5,302 bases of DNA. Origin: Bacteriovoracaceae bacterium (GTDB taxonomy: Bacteria > Bdellovibrionota > Bacteriovoracia > Bacteriovoracales > Bacteriovoracaceae). The stretch is taken from contig CANETG010000205.1 in assembly GCA_947440875.1 (NCBI GenBank), positions 1 through 5,302 of the forward strand. Reading direction: 5' to 3'. The translations under genes were made by a program, and so were the position numbers. The notes under the pieces are model-generated. The model saw only the letters and a list, made by a program, of their open reading frames with translations, did not search any database and was not told the DNA's origin. Below, piece after piece: positions 5,273-5,302 of this stretch. Position 1 is the stretch's first letter, and each line of letters begins with the position of its first letter.

Positions 5273-5302
5273 ACTCCCACTCAATCGTCCCAGGCGGCTT
5301 CG
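5271..5302 (-). CDS. guaA: GMP synthase, C-terminal end only (partial)
   Basis: Only the last nine complete codons and the stop (TAA, 5273-5271) are inside the window. They read KPPGTIEWE followed by stop, and the two bases at the edge are compatible with a preceding Ser. This matches the highly conserved C-terminus of glutamine-hydrolysing GMP synthase, which ends KPPATIEWE or KPPGTIEWE in most bacteria. GuaA makes GMP from XMP, glutamine and ATP in the cytoplasm. The call rests on this short signature alone, with the rest of the gene lying to the right of the window. It converges on the 224-residue protein gene with a hairpin between them. Confidence 0.78.
   Translation of the reverse strand, partial: KPPGTIEWE

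Overview
The window looks like ordinary chromosome from a Gram-negative bacterium of moderate G+C. The envelope evidence is a lipobox lipoprotein, Sec signal peptides and a beta-rich, probably outer-membrane protein. The many small secreted proteins of unknown function and the mix of genes suggest, without proving it, a Bdellovibrionota-type organism (Bdellovibrio/Bacteriovorax relatives). No rRNA, tRNA, CRISPR array, insertion sequence or phage gene was seen.

Left part (1-1196, minus strand): a two-gene unit reading leftward. It starts with a small cysteine-rich lipoprotein (840-1196), whose 3' end overlaps by 23 bases a GTG-initiated secreted protein (862 to beyond the left edge) that has no stop inside the window. 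A 95-base divergent intergenic region (1197-1291) follows and holds candidate back-to-back promoters.

Middle part (1292-4376): a three-gene module for 3-hydroxybutyrate. A secreted CE1/PHB-depolymerase-type esterase (1292-2236, plus) is followed after 16 bases by a GntP-family permease (2253-3635, plus). Convergent with these, with only 3 bases between the stop codons, is an SDR (3639-4376, minus) that carries the full residue set of D-3-hydroxybutyrate dehydrogenase (bdhA). The simplest reading is that the esterase releases 3-hydroxybutyrate or its oligomers from polyhydroxybutyrate outside the cytoplasm, the permease imports the monomer, and BdhA oxidises it to acetoacetate. All three functions are inferred from family motifs plus context.

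Right part (4377-5302): a 160-base divergent intergenic region is rich in stem-loops, including two mutually exclusive hairpins and a hairpin followed by T8. It precedes a secreted 224-residue protein of unknown function (4537-5211, plus). A 13-bp hairpin (5230-5264) separates this from the last nine codons of a minus-strand gene ending KPPGTIEWE, the typical C-terminus of GMP synthase (guaA).

I did not find a clearly new molecular system. The most interesting points are the compact PHB/3-hydroxybutyrate module with its convergent arrangement and the structured leader at 4414-4506.
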